From NCBI GenBank assembly GCA_947462335.1, contig OX381704.1:25815955-25879954 (forward strand): a stretch of 64,000 nt of DNA. Reading direction: 5' to 3'. A program made the translations under genes and the position numbers. The DNA is from Harmothoe impar. Its lineage: Eukaryota > Annelida > Polychaeta > Phyllodocida > Polynoidae. The number at the start of each line of letters is the position of its first letter. The first letter of the stretch is position 1. The notes under the pieces were generated by a model that was not told the origin of the DNA, ran no database searches, and saw only the letters and a list, made by a program, of their open reading frames with translations. Positions 40,401 to 48,171 of this stretch are shown one piece after another.

Positions 40401-43400
40401 ATAACTTAACGTGATAAGATAGATAACATATAATGAAATAATTTACCATGATAGCATAATCAATATGGGTATTAAAGCTGCTGTACTACCTCAGATATAT
40501 AGATAGTTCAATTTCTGCATAGTTGTTAAGAGTCTGCTTGTTGGAGTGTACTGGTAGCATCCCAATATATTTTGTGTCTTTTAACCATACTAAATTTAAG
40601 GAAATAGATGAGGAAAAATAAAATGCTTCCAGCATTCTATTCAGCACTTAATTATATCAACCAGGGGATGCCATCTACAGGGATACACCTGTACTAGTAG
40701 ACTGTGTTTGTGAGCTGAGCAATGGAAAACCTCCATGCTTCCCTCCACTCCCTACTGCCACCCGATGGCTTTGGTCAACACTAAATATCTAAGCCCCTCC
40801 AGAATATAACACTGTGCAACGACGAAAAAAAACACGGGGGCAGACCTGCCTGAGTAGACTAATTTGAGGTCACTGAATCCAAAAATGATGGTAAAAAATG
40901 CCTCATAAGTCTCAGTTTCAAGATATTCCAACCATGATTATTTGTCGGTCTACTACTGAATATATGATCCAACCAATATACAGCAGGGACAGCATTCATA
41001 AAAAATGGTCAATTTTCTTTGCCTGGCAGAGATAACATGACTCTGAAAGACATTTAGTGGTAACATACCATGAAAAACAGGATTCTACACTGACATGAAG
41101 CTAAATTATTGATATTTTACCGATATTAATTGAAAAAATACCATAAAATATATAGATTCATCCTAAAGCGATATAACATTTTTTAAAGCTACTAAGGTCA
41201 GGATTGTGACCCGTTCTGACAAGAGGTACCTTCAGGGAAGCTATTATTACTGTTTTTAGCCCCCACCAGTGCCAGAATCCCAAAAAGAGTAATAAATAGA
41301 CAGAAAATTGCTCGGATAACCCTTTATGCAGAATAAAATGATAGATCATTGGTGTTACATCTTTAGGGTTAAAATTCTATGTCTATAATGGGTTTTTTAG
41401 ACAAAAATGGTACAAAGGCCAGTTTCTGGTTACTATGGTAGTCATTGACACGGTCAAAATATTGGGAATTGGCTCTAAAATATTGGAAATGTCATCAATA
41501 TCGCAAACCTCAAAACAGGCCTTGCAAATTCCTTTCAGAACCAATTTTCTACTAAAAGGTATCCTTGTATGAGGATATTTGACCATAAAACCTAATTTTA
41601 CATGAAACATTAGCCAGGTACATTGCTGGAATATGGTCAGAGGTGGTCCTTATGGAGAATACAATAGGAAGATAAAGCGACCTTTTTAAGCATTAATTAT
41701 ATGTTTCAAAGTGTTATTTTGGACCTATTTATTCACAAAGAATATTTATTTCTATAACAGATCAGTAATATATTAATAATGTAACTAGTTAAAAATGAGT
41801 TTTACATGAAAAGAAGCATTTTCCTACTTTTTGAACAAATAGTGTAGGTATAAGCTCTAACTGGGTATACAAATAAGACCATGTGAAAATCTGAAAACTG
41901 AGACTTACCACACAATTTTGAGTGCTATTTTTGAATTCCCTAGGTCAAAATACATAAGAATAATTGAGTCTGGTCCTGATTTTTTTCAATTTTTGAAAAT
42001 TTGTTGTACAGTGTAATTAGTAGTTGAGATTGGAGTCCTGTCTAACATAATATTATGACTTTCTTGTCAGAATAATTGACAGATTATTAGAGGGAAATGA
42101 TTATACAATCATCTGAGAATCAAATGAGGAAAATGTAGGTTTGAGAGTGGGAGGACGTATAGCAGCTTTAAATGGATATTAAATCCATGTAGAGGTTGTA
42201 TAACAGAAAAGCTATCACAGCAGTTGTTTCTAGGGCTCTTGCTGTGCCCTAAACCGTGGGCCTACATTACTTACATACTGTAACATGTGCCTGACAATGT
42301 ATAATACCAATCCCAAACATCTGTAAGCGCCTGTGGGTGCAGGAGTGCATTGAACATGCTGGGGTGCCCCGTGGTGTATTACATTTTAATACGGAGGGTG
42401 TCAGTGGTAACTATTGTACATTATGACTGTGAAAATAGCATTACTCATAAGGGTCTGAACTATGTACAAATAAGTATATACTCTGCTTAAGGTGCTAATC
42501 TTAAATTATACATATAATTTTCTGTTTCCAACTTATTTTATTCCATTTTTTCATATGGTCTATAGGCTTCTCTACAACTACATGTATCATTGGATTTGGA
42601 AGAGATATTTGTAAAATGTTGAATTCTTACTAACCGGCGTCTGTGAGCATAATAATCAAAGCAACTGTGTTCATCCATTTTCTTGAGGAAATAGATATTA
42701 TTTGGAAGGGGGGCTTCCATAAAGTATATACGCACATTTTCTCCAGATATTGACCCTCCCCACCCCCCCCTCCCTAAAATTCTTGTATGCGTTAAAATAA
42801 AGGGTTTATGTACGCAAAGATTTTCAGACCCCCCATCCCCCCCTTTGTGCGTACATATTTTATGGAAGCCCCCAAGTAGAAATGCCAAAAAATGAGGGAA
42901 AGTTACAGGATCAGAATCTACAGGATAGATCTACAAGAGAAATACATGAAAGAGTTGCATAGGATACGCTCATTTAAAGGTGATATTGTCATTTTATTTG
43001 TCATTTTGCGAGGAGATGGTGAAATCTTGCATGTAGGTGCGGAAAATTGTTACGCTCCCAGGGGTAATATTTTACACCCCACAGAATATTGTGTACCTTG
43101 TGGAATATCTTGCACCCCCGCAAGGCGAGGGCAACAAAAAAATGCCATCTCCCCCCATTGAATCATAGTAAGGGAGTGATCATTTTTTAACAACAGGGGG
43201 GGGGTGGTGGATTTGGGGGGGGGGGGTAAAAAATTTGGACCCCTTGACCGGGGGGGGGGGTAAAAAATTTAGACCCCTCTTGGGGGGGGGGTAAAAAAAA
43301 TTCAACCTGTTTTGAGGGAAAAAGCCAGCGCTTTATTATGCTACAAAGGGTCGTGAACGGGCGCGATTTTCGGCCTGCCGGGGGGGGGGTAAAAAAATTC

Positions 43401-44604
43401 AACCCCTCTACGGGGGGGGGGGTGAAAAATTTTGCACGCTCCGCGCGAAATCTCACCACCTCCCCCTGTTGTTAAAAAATGAGCACTCCCTAACGCACAT
43501 ACTTTTTTTTTTCCAAAAAAAGAGAGGATGCATAACTTTTTAATGCATCCCTCCTCAGGAGCGGCATCATTTTTGATGCCCCTCCCCCCAAACCCACCTT
43601 GTTGATTTATTAGATAGTAAATATAATATTTCATAGTAACAGCTTCAGTAGGGTCTCGCTAGGGGACTACTATTCATGTACTAATCTTAGGGGAGGGGCT
43701 AAAATATTTTGACCCCTCTTGGGGCGGGGGCGTACAAATTTATGCCCCTTTTAAGCAAAAAAGACTGTGCAATTAAACTACATGTATAATTCAAGGGGGC
43801 AGGGTAGAAATTTCAACTAGGGGGCTCCCATGATAAAGTAGTTTACTATGTACGCACGAAGGGGCGTGGCCGTGGGGGGGTCTACGTTCTGAAAATCTTT
43901 GCGTACATAAACCCTTTATTTCAATGCATACAAGAATTTTAGGAGGTGGGGCTGGGGGGAGGTCAATATCTGGAGAAAATGTGCGTACATGTATACTTTA
44001 TGGAGGTCCCCATTACTAGCATTAGCCTTGATTAGGCTAGGTGACACAAAAAAGTCTGCGCTCTCTCTCGAGGGGGCCCAGTGGGTAAAATGTTCGTGCG
44101 AGATGTCACCACTCCTAAAATTAATAAATGGACACTCTATATATAGGGTCCTTGATGAGTTGATCAAACAAGCAAAAACAAAACGAATTGGGGAAGTCCT
44201 GCGCCTGTGAAGCTGAAGGGGCGGGGCATCCCCTCCAAAATTATATCAACAAATAGGTACAAATAGAGTAGGCCTACGGCTACACTCATAACAATGTGTA
44301 AATAGACAGTTTCTACATGAATGGATTTTTGACTTACATATTTCTTTTGGCGTTCTATGTGTTGTTGTTGTCTTGTCATGAAATCACTGCCCAGGCTTTC
44401 AGCTATTTTGACACTTTGTGGGCTGACCTTGGGTTTGAAAGTGAATATTCTTTCCTCTTCCAACATCCGAGCTGCGGCGGCCCGATTAAGTGTCGTTTTG
44501 GTCCCCACATTAACTTTGCCATCATTACCTTTTGCAGGCCCGATGGCTAAGTCATGTGGGTTGGACCCTGTAGACACAGTTGGAGCATTTATGGCAGTAG
44601 CCAT
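12116..44604 (-). CDS. TTLL3-like: TTLL3/TTLL8-like tubulin glycylase, 20 coding exons
   Basis: Predicted to ligate glycine to glutamate side chains in tubulin C-terminal tails, in the cilium or axoneme. Exons in transcript order: 44604-44338, 36752-36672, 32385-32178, 25533-25375, 22836-22673, 22414-22180, 21949-21891, 21654-21529, 21088-20974, 20762-20481, 17874-17812, 17005-16887, 16716-16655, 16428-16280, 16059-15967, 15413-15269, 14917-14801, 14513-14408, 14159-14012, 13449-12116. The sum is 4,032 nt, giving 1,343 residues, with GT/AG borders and every phase agreeing. Family signs: [12 protein letters not shown] and RRRGWVEK near residue 295, [13 protein letters not shown] near 434, [15 protein letters not shown] near 682-697, [16 protein letters not shown], then FELYGADF and [10 protein letters not shown] near 853-878, and [20 protein letters not shown] just after. 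The Lys, the Arg and the E-I-N of the ATP-grasp fold are present. TTLL3 and TTLL8 cannot be separated by eye. The first four exons are linked by phase only. Confidence 0.9.
13607..13755. mobile_element. Foldback MITE inside the TTLL intron
   Basis: The arms of about 57 bp are near reverse complements: CAAATGCCAACACCCATTGA and GTATTTCACGAGTGGAGGC on the left, against CCCACTTGTGAAATACGACA and TAGTTGGCATTTG on the right, with a loop of about 30 bp. There is no coding capacity. Confidence 0.7.
14012..14159 (-). CDS. TTLL3-like: TTLL exon 19: metal-binding part of the active site
   Basis: Codes for residues 851-899 with FELYGADF, an [19 protein letters not shown] block and a short tail to the donor GTAATT. 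In the TTL family the Glu and Asn of the E-I-N motif (here E872 and N874) hold magnesium and ATP, and both are kept, so the copy looks catalytically competent. Acceptor TCTTCTTAG. Confidence 0.9.
15012..15262 (-). repeat. Dispersed element, copy with TATAACC repeats
   Basis: Tandem TATAACC-type words (TGTATAACCTGCATTTCATG, TATAACCCACATCTTGC), a CCAGACTTTG motif twice, and the end GGAATTTATGGTA. It belongs to the same family as 474-626 and 27255-27418. It abuts the donor of TTLL exon 16 (15268) within a few bases. Confidence 0.6.
15622..15904. mobile_element. Foldback MITE with GGGGGCTCTGCCCCCC core, copy A
   Basis: The long inverted ends include CACGGACAAACATTTACAG with AGTCTTAACCCAGTC on the left, and the complement GACTGGGTTAAGACTCGCTG with TTTGTCCGTGCAC on the right. 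The centre has GGGGGGCTCTGCCCCCCAAC followed by a T/C-rich run. Two elements with different arms but the same kind of core are at 23378-23687 and 45853-46250. Confidence 0.75.
16280..16428 (-). CDS. TTLL3-like: TTLL exon 14: nucleotide-binding loop of the TTL domain
   Basis: Codes for residues 647-696. The core is [19 protein letters not shown] followed by AKSRGRG, the best conserved block of TTLL3/8 proteins, with the ATP-contacting Lys and the glycine-rich loop intact. Acceptor CCTTTTAG, donor GTAAGT, phase 2 in and phase 1 out. Confidence 0.92.
17875..20480 (-). other. TTLL intron 10
   Basis: 2.6 kb without a supported exon. Short + and - frames occur near 18048 and 18777-19175 but have no matching splice context. 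No clear repeat with defined ends is seen. Confidence 0.6.
20481..21088 (-). CDS. TTLL3-like: TTLL exons 9 and 10
   Basis: Exon 9 (21088-20974) codes for [20 protein letters not shown] then [17 protein letters not shown], a block conserved in TTLL3 ahead of the catalytic domain. Exon 10 (20762-20481) begins [15 protein letters not shown] and turns into an acidic then low-complexity linker ([14 protein letters not shown], then a Ser/Gly/Pro stretch). Both borders are canonical and phase 1 is kept throughout. Confidence 0.88.
22180..22414 (-). CDS. TTLL3-like: TTLL exon 6 with poly-aspartate tract
   Basis: Codes for residues 294-371. It opens [20 protein letters not shown] then RGWVEK, a TTLL3 N-terminal signature. 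A Lys/Arg-rich patch follows, then a run of about 25 mostly Asp residues written as GAT/GAC codons, so the DNA looks like a TCATCG microsatellite. Human TTLL3 also has an acidic run at this place, so the run is a family trait whose length is probably variable. Confidence 0.9.
22837..25374 (-). other. TTLL intron 4
   Basis: Contains the foldback MITE at 23378-23687 and a 94-codon + frame at 23949-24233 ([19 protein letters not shown] and similar). That frame looks protein-like in composition but has no recognised domain. The rest is AT-rich with no visible structure. Confidence 0.55.
23378..23687. mobile_element. Foldback MITE with GGGCTTTGCCCC core, copy C
   Basis: The left arm carries CTCGACATCCGTATCCTGCA and CTTGCATAATCTTAAAATG; the right arm, complemented, carries GTACCTCAACATCTGTG and ATAATCTTAACAATATGCAT. 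The centre is GGGCTTTGCCCCTAACCCCC with a TTTG/TTTC run. Arms are more diverged than in copies A (15622) and B (45853). Confidence 0.55.
25375..25533 (-). CDS. TTLL3-like: TTLL exon 4
   Basis: Codes for residues 186-238 ([20 protein letters not shown], then [20 protein letters not shown]). It is GC-rich against an AT-rich intron, with acceptor ACACACCAG and donor GTACAT. Phases 1-1 fit exon 3 and exon 5. It is not conserved enough for me to recognise a family domain. Confidence 0.75.
25872..25887 (-). CDS. Possible alternative first coding exon (MAAGGK)
   Basis: ATGGCGGCGGGCGGCAAG is followed by a donor GTAACT on the minus strand, in a locally GC-rich spot. The frame ends in phase 0, so it cannot join exon 4 or 5. 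It could join exon 6 (NRKIF) in frame, skipping both and giving a short isoform that starts at the classical TTLL3 N-terminus. This rests on one start codon and one donor only. Confidence 0.2.
27255..27418 (-). repeat. Dispersed element, third copy
   Basis: AGGTTAAAAGTCTGGGTGC and GCGGGTAATGCACCGGAATT then TATGGTAA; the complement matches the CCAGACTTTG and TATAACC arrangement of 15012-15262. It lies in TTLL intron 3. Confidence 0.5.
28438..28772 (-). mobile_element. TIR element with AAGGGTCACTTTTGACC tandem core, copy 1
   Basis: Both ends carry a G/C run next to GCACT (GGGGGCACTCAATTTG on the left, AAGTGCACCCCC on the right), with CCAGCTGCACACCCCTATAC inside the right end. Between them are imperfect repeats of about 32 bp around GTGACCCTTGGTGAGGGGG. 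It is the reverse-orientation relative of 55373-55833. Confidence 0.65.
31876..32102. mobile_element. TTAA-type MITE, copy 1
   Basis: The ends are inverted: CCCTTTAAGGATGGCATG against CATGCCGTCCTTAAAGGG, with TTAA at the right border. Inside are repeated words GATGCACCAATGCAGC, CATTGGTGCATCA and ATTCATGCATCATG. Two relatives lie at 36382-36605 and 37319-37548. Confidence 0.75.
32178..32385 (-). CDS. TTLL3-like: TTLL exon 3, Thr/Pro/Ser-rich linker
   Basis: Codes for [20 protein letters not shown] then a Thr-, Pro- and Ser-rich segment ending [14 protein letters not shown]. Acceptor CTCTTTTAG, donor GTGAGT, phase 0 in and phase 1 out, which fits exons 2 and 4. It is GC-rich against its flanks. 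No domain is recognised. Confidence 0.75.
33178..33870. repeat. Purine-rich degenerate minisatellite
   Basis: Imperfect repeats of AGGGACCAATCAAGGGAGG and AACCAAGCGAGGGAGG types at spacings of roughly 25-35 bp. Purine-rich on the + strand, with no conserved frame. It lies in TTLL intron 2. Confidence 0.55.
35302..35386. repeat. Perfectly spaced hairpin
   Basis: Two 37-bp arms (GTTTCTCCACTTGTGGTACC with the following TTGGATCATATCACAC, and GTGTGATATGTTCCAAGGTA followed by CCACTCGTGGAGAAAC) flank an 11-bp loop. Related GTGGAGAAAC words occur at about 35143 and 35193, so it may be one end of a larger decayed foldback. Confidence 0.7.
35562..35804 (-). CDS. Candidate alternative or cassette exon of TTLL
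   Basis: An 81-codon frame starting with ATG ([20 protein letters not shown]) and ending at a strong donor GTAAGT in phase 0. It can therefore join exon 3 (ASDSEDTP) in frame. The upstream AG (AATAGACAG) is a weak acceptor, so an alternative first exon with its own promoter fits better than a cassette exon. It is acidic and Thr/Pro-containing, with no domain recognised. Confidence 0.4.
36382..36605. mobile_element. TTAA-type MITE, copy 2
   Basis: TTAACCTTTTAAATGCC on the left and ACATGCCGTGCTAGGGTTAA on the right. Internal words GATGCATGAATACAGC, CTGCATGAATGCAGC and CACTGGTGCATC match the copy at 31876. It ends 67 bp before TTLL exon 2. Confidence 0.75.
36672..36752 (-). CDS. TTLL3-like: TTLL exon 2
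   Basis: 81 nt, exactly 27 codons in phase 0: [20 protein letters not shown] then AASSKKQ. Acceptor CCATATAG and donor GTCAGT. The first codon is ATG and could start a shorter protein, but exon 1 joins it in frame. Confidence 0.65.
37319..37548. mobile_element. TTAA-type MITE, copy 3
   Basis: TTAACCCTTTGAGAACACC on the left and CCGGTCCTTATAGGGTTAA on the right, with internal CTACATTCATACACCATG and TTGCATTGGTGCATCACGAC. Length (230 bp) and word order match the copies at 31876 and 36382. Confidence 0.75.
40472..42171. mobile_element. Possible 1.7-kb TIR element
   Basis: TTAAAGCTGCTGTAC at 40472 faces ATAGCAGCTTTAAA ending at 42171. Only about 14 bp of end identity is visible, and the inside is AT-rich with no transposase frame. 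It could be a deletion derivative of a DNA transposon or chance pairing. Confidence 0.35.
42708..42873 (+). mobile_element. GGGGGCTTCCATAAA MITE, copy 1
   Basis: Inverted ends of about 27 bp: GGGGGGCTTCCATAAAGTAT then ATACGCAC, against GTGCGTACATATTTTATGGA then AGCCCCC. The inside contains AATAAAGGGTTTATGTACGC. An inverted second copy is at 43820-44011. Confidence 0.75.
43171..43491. mobile_element. TIR element with GGGGGGTAAAAAATTT tandem core
   Basis: The ends AGGGAGTGATCATTTTTTAA then CAACAGGGG, and the right complement AGGGAGTGCTCATTTTTTAA then CAACAGGGG, make a TIR of about 40 bp. The core repeats GGGGGGGGTAAAAAATTTGG-type units of about 40 bp in both orientations. It has the same plan (TIR around short tandem repeats) as 28438 and 55373 but different sequence. 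Confidence 0.75.
43820..44011 (-). mobile_element. GGGGGCTCCCAT MITE, copy 2
   Basis: The ends GGGGGCTCCCATGATAAAGT and TACTTTATGGAGGTCCCC are inverted, and the inside holds GCGTACATAAACCCTTTATT, the reverse complement of the centre of the copy at 42708. Confidence 0.7.
44338..44604 (-). CDS. TTLL3-like: TTLL exon 1, start of the protein
   Basis: 267 nt, 89 codons: [20 protein letters not shown], then [20 protein letters not shown] and [20 protein letters not shown], ending ERQKKY at donor GTAAGT. The start ATG (44604-44602) has a good context (A at -3, G at +4). An in-frame stop lies 54 bases upstream, so the start is well supported. The FTFKPKV...KIAE...DFMTRQQ block looks conserved and coiled, and I have seen its like in cilia-related proteins, but I cannot assign it. 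Exons 1 and 2 are joined by phase only, so a separate gene remains possible. Confidence 0.7.
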
Positions 44605-45251
44605 ATTTGTCTCTGGAGTATCAAAGCCCCGTCTCCAGTGTGTTGACAATCCAAGCTACTGTGTCCAGCATGGACTGGCCACTGGCGGGCCGTTCGTGTG
44701 CCAGTAATTTACTGTTGGCAGCGATTTATGAGAATAATAAAGACTCTCCTTGGGCTTCCGTCCCCTGTTAGTCCATTTGCACATGCCTGCCTTGTTTAGG
44801 GGGCCTGACACACAGAATTATTGGGGGAAATCAAGGTTACGGTAGCATTTTGGAGAGCAAACTCCCCCTTCCGTCCGCCATGTCGTGTACTGCCGTCTCC
44901 ATGGTGCGCCATGTTCCCCTCCACTCGCCCCCCGTATATTTAGAGAACTGCATATACGCACAGCACCAGCTAGAAGTGTTTGGAGCGTGACGCTGTTGTT
45001 GTTACCCACGCATGCGTCTCTCACATGCCTATTTTCCCGCGCTGATTTCAAGAGTTTGTCTGCGACTGCTCTGGGGTTGGCCAAAAAGCCCTTCCGGTAG
45101 GCCTACTTTATATGGAGGATGCTGTTAATATTGATAATTCGGGAATTCAAACTAGAACTTAGAAGACATGCTGAAAAATGAGCCAATTGAAATTGAAATG
45201 AATTGAATTTAAAAAATGGTTCAAAAGGGATTTTAATCTTTTCATAGATCT

Positions 45252-45718
45252 ATATGGTGTCACGGTAGGCCTACTAATTGGCACAGTTTATATTTTCCTC
45301 TTTTTCACTATCAAGTGGCTCCAAATGCGGTTCAAAATTTGATGGCGTTCATAAATGACGCCTTAAACAAAAGCTGACGTCATTTCCGATCTTTTAAAAA
45401 TATCCGTCAATATCGGAGTCAGATTAGATTTTGCGCTAGTTGCCATTGAAAAAGCATAGTCTGAATATGATCAATTTTTCAAGTGCCCCACCGACCTGTG
45501 ACCTTGACTTTGACCTCTAAGTGTGACCCCTTGGTTACCATGGATACCAAAAAATTTTACAAACTTTTTTTAAACCAAGCATTGCACATCTTCTGGTATG
45601 GCTATTATTACTCCCAGTCAAAAATAAGGTCTCCTAGCATTGATTATATCCACTACAAGTCCATTTTTAGTAGGGACTATTTGGCTTTTCTGGGCGGATT
45701 AGTACCGTGACACCATAT
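45252..45718. mobile_element. MITE with ATATGGTGTCACGGTA ends
   Basis: ATATGGTGTCACGGTA at 45252 and its exact complement TACCGTGACACCATAT at 45703-45718 bound 467 bp. Inside are TGACCTTGACTTTGACCTC and an X-box-like palindrome (45533-45548). No coding capacity. Confidence 0.7.
45533..45548. promoter_or_regulatory. RFX X-box-like site
   Basis: GGTTACCATGGATACC is one mismatch from the symmetrical X-box GTTNCCATGGNAAC bound by RFX factors, which drive ciliary genes. It lies about 930 bp upstream of the TTLL start codon. Being inside a repeated element, it may recur elsewhere in the genome without function. Confidence 0.35.
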
Positions 45719-45852
45719 GACTTGCAAGTGAGTTTTACCCCCATGACAAGAATGGAAAATTAGCCGATGTGACAGTTGGGATAAAAACTATAAGAGGGTA
45801 GCGTCCTCAGTGAAAAAAAACTATTTATTGAGATTGCTTATATTTAGGCTCG

Positions 45853-46250
45853 TTAGGACACACTTTCATAGGAACGTGGACAAGAACATCTTTCCAATCT
45901 TAAATTCTATTTATCTAAGATTATTTTAAGATTATCCACAGAAGACTGAAGGCATTTAGTATGATTAACACAAGGTCGCACCACCTGTTTTTCTTCTTTT
46001 CTTTACCCTTATTTATTGCTGGTAATATATCATGTCATATTGGGGGCTCTGCCCCCAAACCCCCTTTTCTTTCTTTCTTTTTCGAAACTGATATCAAACA
46101 CAACTATGGACAACTGCGCCAGGTAGAATACCATGGTGCCGCCACCTGGTGTTTAAAATCTTGAAGTTAAGATTTCATGTTTTTAAGATTGGCCATTTTT
46201 GGAAGATTGGAAAGATTATCTTGTCCACGTTCCCACGAGAGTGTGTCCAC
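45853..46250. mobile_element. Foldback MITE with GGGGGCTCTGCCCCC core, copy B
   Basis: Arms of about 45 bp: GGACACACTTTCATAGGAAC with GTGGACAAG and TCTTTCCAATCTTA, against AGATTGGAAAGATTATCTTG with TCCACGTTCCCACGAGAGTG. The centre reads GGGGGCTCTGCCCCCAAACC plus a TTTCTTTC run. GCCGCCACCTGGTG near 46138 also recurs as GTGCCACCTAGTG near 23461. Confidence 0.75.
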
Positions 46251-46833
46251 TTGTGCCATATTTAGACTGCACAACAGTAGGGTCCAGTTCGTGAAATGCA
46301 GTTAATGGTTGTTGTTGTTGTTATTTCTTTTATTTTCCTTGCATTACATAGGGCCAGGCCCTGTTTGTGCCATGCAATTCATGCGCATATCCTAATAGAG
46401 CTGATATTCATATTGGATATACAAAATTACCTTATGGGTGTTGTAAAACTTCAAAAGTACATAATACTTCATAAGGATTCGTATAGAATTATTTTTTATT
46501 ATTATGCTTTATCATTAGAGTACCGCCACGGTGTTTGCACAAGGTGACGGCAGGTCTTCTTCCAAGATGTATATGGAAGAGGACATAATATACTTATATT
46601 ACCTTGTAACCTTAGACAGAAATTTATACTATATTATATAAAAGGCTGATCTTATTTGCCTTAAGGCTGATGTAATTGCCTTGTTTGGAGATGTTATTTC
46701 AATTAAATGTGAACCGATGGTGGTGTTCACCTGAGAGCAAAAATTCAAGAAAATTAAAACATATAATTACTAATGTGAATGAGGAGAATGGAGGGAGTGG
46801 GCGGAGTACCTATACCATATAAAATAACCAGAC

Positions 46834-48171
46834 TCAGTTTATAGTTTCTGGGGGGTGCAATATGTCCTTAAACCTTTTCTTATTCCACCTTTGGAATTTA
46901 TCCTTTTCATCAAGAGCCCTTGTGTCATGTGTAGAAGAGTTCCATAAGGTGGAAACCCTATACTCATAACTTTTTCTATAATGGGGATTTTTTGGCCCTA
47001 TAACCTTAACAAGCTTATTGTCATGTGCTCTGGTTCTAATGTTTCTCTTATCAACATTAGAATCAACTGAGGCAAAATTGAAAGCGGCTGTGTTTAGATG
47101 CATTTTCCGTCTATCCTCCAAGCTATTTACATCACACTTCTTAAGACATGCTTCCACATGAAATTCTTCCTTATTATATGTAGTTTTTAGACCTCTATTA
47201 AAAGCATATTGTAAATTTTCCAAAGTATTTTTGGTAGAAACACAGTATAATACATCTCCATAATCAATTGCCGGCAGTATCATAGAGGTGAGGACTTTTG
47301 CACTTGTTTTTTCAGCCATTTTCTTTCTTACCCTTCTAAGCAGCCTAACCTTGTGATTGACATTTCTTGTGACTCCTTTTGTATGTGCCTTAAAATCTAG
47401 GGTGCTATCTATAGTAATGCCAAGATATCTGTATGTACGAGCCTTTGTTAAAGGGGCATTGTCAAGCTTTAAAGAGACCTTAGGCATGGTCTTAATATTG
47501 GCAAGTGTCCCAATTTGCATGACCTTGGTTTTTTTAGCATTTAGTGACAACTTATTTGCTTTGCACCATGTATTTACCACACCCAAATCAGAATTTATAA
47601 TATTTTCCACATTTGGAGATAGATTATTATTGGGGTAGTAAAGCACAGTGTCGTCCGCATAATGTTGACAAGACATATCTTTTAGAGGAAAACCAAGGTC
47701 ATTAATATATATAATAAACAAAAGGGGGCCAAGAACTGATCCTTGGGGTACCCCACAGGGAATCTTGAGTGTATCAGATGTTATCCCATTAGCTTTAGTA
47801 GCTTGAGTTCTATTTGTAAGGTAATTTTCTATTAAATTTCTGGACGATTGTCTGAAGCCTATTTTTCCAAGTTTATTTATTAAAATTAAATGGTTTATTG
47901 TGTCAAAAGCTTTCCAGAAGTCTAAAAAGATGGCAGTTGTGCCCATGTCTTTGTTTGAGGCTCTATAAATATTATCAGTAAATTTGATTAAACTATTTAA
48001 TGTTGAACGTCCAGGCCTAAATCCATCTTGATTTTCAGAAAGGATATAATTTTCTATTAAATGATTCATTATTTGTTTATGTATAATTTTTTCTAGAATT
48101 TTGGAAGGGAGGGGTAGTATAGAGATTGGTCTAAGATTGTTCACATCTGAGGGGTTTCCACCTTTGGGCAA
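46834..48171 (-). pseudogene. LINE reverse transcriptase, frameshifted part
   Basis: 445 codons that continue the polymerase from GGNPSDVNNLRPIS. Palm motifs LDFWKAFD and YADD are intact, followed by the thumb and a Cys-containing tail (EACLKKCDVNSLEDRRKMHL). It lacks its own natural start and depends on the upstream frame. Confidence 0.85.

Larger units (their letters stand above)
36753..44337 (-). other. TTLL intron 1
   Basis: 7.6 kb with no supported exon. It carries a TTAA MITE (37319), a possible 1.7-kb TIR element (40472-42171), two inverted copies of one MITE (42708 and 43820) and a TIR element with a G/C tandem core (43171). A C-run and T-run near 39010 is simple sequence. Confidence 0.6.
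44605..46730. other. TTLL 5' flank with two TIR elements
   Basis: 44820-45070 is relatively CpG-rich and is the likely promoter area. No TATA box is evident. The rest is taken up by the elements at 45252-45718 and 45853-46250 and by AT-rich sequence. No + strand gene is supported. Confidence 0.5.

Noticed and set aside
44164..44649. 161-residue frame read as one exon from a TTG start
   Set aside because: The frame runs past a strong donor at 44337 into a hydrophobic intron peptide; the supported coding part is 44338-44604 with ATG at 44604.
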